NCBI GenBank assembly: GCA_023422005.1
Contig: JAEZSC010000207.1
Span: 1 to 43,652 of the forward strand
Direction: 5' to 3'
DNA: 43,652 nt
Origin: Bacillota bacterium
GTDB taxonomy: Bacteria; Bacillota; Clostridia; Christensenellales; UMGS416
Shown: in pieces, positions 40,423-43,652 of the stretch
How positions within the stretch are numbered: the stretch's first letter is position 1
How the letters are laid out: every line of letters begins with the position of its first letter
Notes under the pieces: model-generated
The model's input: only the letters and a program-made list of their open reading frames with translations
The model's database searches: none
What the model was told of the DNA's origin: nothing
Program-made: the position numbers and the translations under genes

Positions 40423-41196
40423 ATGAGCAATTCAACGGAAATCCTCGTCAATACAGAAGCCCCTTTGCAAAGCAAGGTTGCGCTGAAACCCGTTATGCTG
40501 ATGCTCTTTGCTCGGTCTGGCTTGTTCCTCCTCATGCAGTCCTGTATATTCCTTGTGCTCCTGCTCATAAACGGGAACGCCGAATGGAAACAGTCGGCGC
40601 GCTTCTGGCCTTTCGTCGTTACAGCGGCGAATATCATCTGCGCGATCCTTTTAAGTCGTCTGTTCCGCAGGGAAGGCAGGTCGTTTTGGAACCTGTTCCG
40701 AATCCAGCGAGGCACCGTGATCAAAGATGCGCTGTTCTGCACTCTAGCCATGATCGTCGCGATGCCATTCTCCTATCTGCCCAACATATTGGCGCAGAAC
40801 ATCATATTTGGCAACACGACCGATGCCGTTGCCTTGTTGTTCCAACCCCTGCCGGCATGGGCTGTGTGGGTAGCCATCGTTGTGTTTCCGCTCACCATGC
40901 CCATAGGCGAGCTGACCAACTATTTTGGCTATGTAATGCCCCGGCTAGAACGACTGACACGCAGCAAAGTGCTGGCTCTTTGCCTGCCCGCGGTGATGCT
41001 GGCACTTCAGCACGTGTTTCTGCCTCTCATTCCGGACTGGCGCTTCATGCTCTGGCGTGGTGTCATGTTCCTGCCCTTTGCCTTTATGGTGGGTCTGCTC
41101 ATCCGTTGGAAGCCGCATTGGCTGCCCTATCTGCTCATCGGTCATGTGCTCATCGATATCATGGCCGCAGCCAGTTATTTCATGTTGCCGATGTGA
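40423..41196 (+). CDS. CPBP-like (CAAX protease-type) integral membrane protein
   Basis: A 257-aa protein with about seven to eight membrane segments. It carries the CPBP/Abi order of motifs in altered form: IGELTNYFGYVMPRL (normally EExxxR), LALQHVFLPL (motif FxxxH-like) and GHVLIDIM near the end. The missing second Glu of motif 1 makes protease activity uncertain. GAGGAG lies 9-14 nt before the ATG. The frame is preferred over the overlapping frame from 40362, which lacks membrane-protein composition and a ribosome site. No bacteriocin genes are nearby. Confidence 0.75.
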   Translation: MSNSTEILVNTEAPLQSKVALKPVMLMLFARSGLFLLMQSCIFLVLLLINGNAEWKQSARFWPFVVTAANIICAILLSRLFRREGRSFWNLFRIQRGTVIKDALFCTLAMIVAMPFSYLPNILAQNIIFGNTTDAVALLFQPLPAWAVWVAIVVFPLTMPIGELTNYFGYVMPRLERLTRSKVLALCLPAVMLALQHVFLPLIPDWRFMLWRGVMFLPFAFMVGLLIRWKPHWLPYLLIGHVLIDIMAAASYFMLPM

Positions 41197-41204
41197 CATG
41201 CAGC

Positions 41205-41238
41205 AAAAAAGGGCTTCGGCATTGCGCCGGAGCCCTTT
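41205..41238 (-). terminator. Terminator of the nspC operon, probably two-way
   Basis: A 13-bp stem with one G-T pair (41208-41220 with 41226-41238). On the minus strand the 3' arm runs into six T. It lies 18 bp after the nspC stop and 11 bp after the CPBP-like stop, so it may serve both convergent genes. Confidence 0.82.
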
Positions 41239-41256
41239 CATACTGCCTATGATTTT

Positions 41257-42393
41257 TCACAGCCTGGACTTATAGTCCTCATACCCAAACCGCTTGAGCA
41301 CCTGAAGCTCTCCATCCAGCCGCCGCACAGCGATGGCCGGCAGGCCGATGCCGTTGAAGGTGTTGTTCTTGACCATCGTGTAGTGGGCCATGTCGGTGAA
41401 CACCAGGCGGTCGCCGGCCTTAAGAGGCTGCGGGAAGGAATAATCGCCGATGACGTCGCCAGCCAGGCACGTGGGCCCGCCCAGGCGGTAGGTGTGGGGC
41501 ATCTCACCGGGCTGCCCGGCCCCGATGATCTGAGGCCGATAGGGCATCTCCAGCACATCGGGCATGTGGCACGCGGCGGAGGTATCCAGTATCGCGATGT
41601 CCATGCCGTTGCGCACGACGTCCAGCACCTGTGTCACCAGGAAACCCGTGTTCAGCGCAATGGCCTCGCCGGGCTCCAGGTACACATGCACACCGTAGGT
41701 ATCCTGAAAGTGGCTGACAATGCGCTCCAGCAACGCCAGGTCATAGCCTTCGCGGGTGATGTGGTGGCCGCCGCCCATGTTGAGCCACTTCATGCCGCGC
41801 AGGTACTGCCCGAACCGCTGCTCGAAGGCCTCGGCCACGCGCTGTAGCGTGTCGGAGCCCTGCTCGCACAGCGCGTGGAAGTGCAGGCCGTCCAGCCCCT
41901 CCAGCCCGTCGGGCTGGAAGTGCTCAGCCGGCACGCCCAGGCGGCTGCCGCTGGCGCAGGGGTTGTATATCTCGTGCTCCACCTCGGCATAGCCGGGGTT
42001 CACGCGGATGCCGCAGCTGACCGTAGGATTCGCCCTGCGCACCCGGTCCCGGTACCTCTGCCACTGGGCGAAGGAATTGAAAACGATGTGGTCGCATAAC
42101 GCGGCCAGTTCGTCGATCTCGCCCTCGCGGAAGGCCGGCGCGTAGGCGTGCACCTCCTTGCCCATGTGCTCGCGGCCCAACCGCGCCTCATGCAGCGAAG
42201 AGGCTGTGATGCCCTTCAAAAATTGCCCCACCAGAGGGAACGTCTCATACATCGAAAAGCCCTTGAGCGCCAGCAATATGGAGCAGCCGGTGCGCGCTTG
42301 CACGCCGGCCAAAACTTCCAGATTGCGCTGCAGCAAAACCTCGTCCACGGCGTAGCACGGCGTGGGCAGCGCGGCAAAATCCATCGGCTTCAT
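41257..42393 (-). CDS. nspC: Carboxynorspermidine/carboxyspermidine decarboxylase
   Basis: A 378-aa PLP enzyme of the alanine-racemase-fold decarboxylase group. The cofactor lysine is in ILLALKGFSMYE, with MGGGHHITREGYD and LEPGEAIALNTGFL as the phosphate-binding and Glu motifs, and IGDYSFPQPLKAGDRL near the end. It removes the carboxyl group from carboxyspermidine (or carboxynorspermidine) to give spermidine (or norspermidine). The ATG lies 3 bp after the stop of the partner dehydrogenase, without a strong ribosome site, so it is probably translationally coupled. A second in-frame ATG is at codon 4. Confidence 0.93.
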   Translation of the reverse strand: MKPMDFAALPTPCYAVDEVLLQRNLEVLAGVQARTGCSILLALKGFSMYETFPLVGQFLKGITASSLHEARLGREHMGKEVHAYAPAFREGEIDELAALCDHIVFNSFAQWQRYRDRVRRANPTVSCGIRVNPGYAEVEHEIYNPCASGSRLGVPAEHFQPDGLEGLDGLHFHALCEQGSDTLQRVAEAFEQRFGQYLRGMKWLNMGGGHHITREGYDLALLERIVSHFQDTYGVHVYLEPGEAIALNTGFLVTQVLDVVRNGMDIAILDTSAACHMPDVLEMPYRPQIIGAGQPGEMPHTYRLGGPTCLAGDVIGDYSFPQPLKAGDRLVFTDMAHYTMVKNNTFNGIGLPAIAVRRLDGELQVLKRFGYEDYKSRL

Positions 42394-42396
42394 GGG

Positions 42397-43602
42397 CTAG
42401 TCCACAAGCTTGGGCGTAAAGCTCTCCTGCCAGGGCAGGCCGTGCTTGTTCAGCGCATCCATGAACGGGTCGGGATCGAACTCCTCGACGTTGTATACGC
42501 CGGGTTTCTTCCACAGGCCTTTGAGGATCATCATTGCGCCGATCATCGCGGGCACGCCGGTAGTGTAGCTGATGGCCTGGGAGCCCACCTCGCGGTAGCA
42601 CGCCTCGTGGTCGCATACGTTGTATACATAATAGGTTACGGGCTTGCCATCTTTCACGCCTTGGCAAATGCAGCCGATGTTGGTCTTGCCCTTGGTGCGC
42701 GGGCCCAGCGAGGCCGGGTCCGGCAGCACGGCCTTGAGGAATTGCAGCGGGATGATCTCACGGCCCTCAAAGTTGATGGGCTTGATGGACGTCATACCGA
42801 CGTTCTCCAGCACCCGCAGATGGGTCAGGTAGTTTTGGCTGAACGTCATCCAGAAACGGATGCGGCGGATGCCCTTGATGTTGAGCGCAAGCGATTCCAG
42901 CTCCTCATGGTGCAGCAGATAGATGTCCTTGGGCCCAATCTCCGGCAGGTCATACACGCGCTTGAGTTCCAGCGGCTCGGTCTCCACCCACTCTCCGTTC
43001 TCCCAGTAGCTGCCCGGCGCGGTGATCTCGCGGATGTTGATCTCGGGGTTGAAGTTCGTGGCAAAGGGATACCCGTGGTCGCCGGCGTTGGCATCCACGA
43101 TGTCTATATAGTGGATTTCGTCGAAGTAATGCTTGAGGGCGTAGGCGCTGAACACGCCGGTGACGCCCGGGTCAAAGCCGCTGCCAAGCAGAGCCGTGAT
43201 GCCGGCCTTCTCGAAGCGCTCGCGGTAGGCCCACTGCCACTTGTATTCAAATTTGGGCACATCCTTGGGCTCATAGTTGGCGGTGTCCACATAGTGCACG
43301 CGGGTGGCCAGGCAGGCGTCCATGATCGTCAGGTCTTGGTAGGGCAGCGCCACGTTGATGACGATGTCCGGGCCGAAGGAACGGATCAGCGCGATGACCT
43401 GCTCGGTCACGTCGGCGTCCACCTGCGCCGTGGAAACCTTCGTCTTGGTGCCCTTGGCCTCCACCTGCGCCTTCAAAGCGTCGCACTTGGATTGGGTGCG
43501 GCTGGCGATGCAGATTTCTTCAAAAACATCGCTGACCTGGCAGCACTTATGCACGACGACACCGGCCACGCCGCCGGCCCCGATGATCAACGCCTTTGCC
43601 AT
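42397..43602 (-). CDS. Carboxynorspermidine/carboxyspermidine dehydrogenase (saccharopine dehydrogenase family)
   Basis: A 401-aa NAD(P)H-dependent enzyme. The N-terminal Rossmann motif is LIIGAGGVAGVVVHKC, and the catalytic domain has YVDTANYEPKD, GSGFDPGVTGVFSAYA and VDANAGDHGYPFATNF, all typical of CANSDH/CASDH. It condenses a diamine (putrescine or diaminopropane) with L-aspartate semialdehyde and reduces the imine. The product is passed to the decarboxylase encoded next. CAGGAGGG lies 8 nt before the ATG. A perfect -10 sits upstream at the window edge. Confidence 0.93.
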   Translation of the reverse strand: MAKALIIGAGGVAGVVVHKCCQVSDVFEEICIASRTQSKCDALKAQVEAKGTKTKVSTAQVDADVTEQVIALIRSFGPDIVINVALPYQDLTIMDACLATRVHYVDTANYEPKDVPKFEYKWQWAYRERFEKAGITALLGSGFDPGVTGVFSAYALKHYFDEIHYIDIVDANAGDHGYPFATNFNPEINIREITAPGSYWENGEWVETEPLELKRVYDLPEIGPKDIYLLHHEELESLALNIKGIRRIRFWMTFSQNYLTHLRVLENVGMTSIKPINFEGREIIPLQFLKAVLPDPASLGPRTKGKTNIGCICQGVKDGKPVTYYVYNVCDHEACYREVGSQAISYTTGVPAMIGAMMILKGLWKKPGVYNVEEFDPDPFMDALNKHGLPWQESFTPKLVD

Positions 43603-43644
43603 GAATGAACCCTCCTGAAAATATCGTTGAATGGAACGGCGATG

Positions 43645-43650
43645 ATTATA
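43645..43650 (-). promoter_or_regulatory. -10 element of the polyamine operon
   Basis: Minus strand TATAAT at 43645-43650. The -35 would lie outside the window. The leader would be ~36 nt with CAGGAGGG. Confidence 0.5.
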
Positions 43651-43652
43651 CA

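Noticed and set aside
40362..41252. Alternative plus-strand frame overlapping the CPBP-like gene
   Set aside because: No ribosome site and no hydrophobic pattern. The frame from 40423 has GAGGAG and clear membrane segments.

Overview
The window looks like a chromosomal segment of a GC-rich, endospore-forming member of the Clostridia (Bacillota). The evidence is a SpoIVFA/SpoIVFB pair, a YunB-type sporulation protein, strong GGAGG ribosome binding sites, frequent TTG/GTG starts, and many promoters with an extended -10 (TGnTATAAT). I cannot name the species. There are 31 complete protein genes, one gene cut by the left edge, and one 3' gene remnant. I see no rRNA, tRNA, CRISPR array, transposase or phage module. 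The only mobile-like traces are short intergenic palindromic repeats and two AT-rich patches (1-270, and the methyltransferase region 14200-15200).

Layout. 1-76 (-): 5' end of a MazG-like gene. 274-3848 (-): heterodimeric ABC exporter pair. 4112-5554 (-): PLP-dependent arginine/lysine decarboxylase. 5872-6570 (-): yunB. 6813-14108 (+): class A penicillin-binding protein, MFS-like membrane protein, Gfo/Idh/MocA oxidoreductase and SulP anion transporter, followed by a remnant of a second Gfo/Idh/MocA 3' end. 14235-16281 (-): AT-rich SAM methyltransferase and a uroporphyrinogen-decarboxylase-like protein. 16407-19995 (+): CtpE-like P-type ATPase and a CapA-like protein. 20002-20783: GNAT acetyltransferase (-) and DUF896/YnzC (+) from overlapping divergent promoters. 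20998-29348 (-): sugar-phosphate isomerase-like protein, spoIVFB, spoIVFA, flavin reductase, NlpC/P60 hydrolase, and a 1218-aa SpoIID/LytB protein with nine SH3-like domains. 30019-37533 (-): peptide-binding lipoprotein, lytic transglycosylase, coaE, a sigma factor fused to a papain-fold-like domain, and polA. 37673-37807 (+): 44-aa basic protein. 38130-40173 (-): Eis-like acetyltransferase and DUF2156 protein. 40423-41196 (+): CPBP-like membrane protein. 41257-43602 (-): nspC and its partner dehydrogenase.

How the genes work together. The largest theme is the cell envelope and sporulation: a peptidoglycan synthase, two peptidoglycan hydrolases, the SpoIID-like amidase/activator, the SpoIVF pro-sigma-K processing pair and YunB. 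Both sporulation loci have sigma-E-like promoter candidates. A second theme is polyamine synthesis: a decarboxylase near the left end and the carboxy(nor)spermidine dehydrogenase/decarboxylase pair at the right end, which would make spermidine-type polyamines without S-adenosylmethionine decarboxylase.

Most notable observations. (1) An ECF-type sigma factor is fused to a ~360-residue papain-fold-like domain that seems to lack a catalytic histidine; it sits between polA and coaE. (2) Two copies of an intergenic element fold into the same two hairpins, with compensating stem differences. (3) Short intergenic repeats and a shared terminator-hairpin core recur across the window. (4) A 3' Gfo/Idh/MocA scar lies after the SulP gene. 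(5) The SpoIID-like protein carries an SH3 domain inside its catalytic region and a 456-bp tandem duplication.
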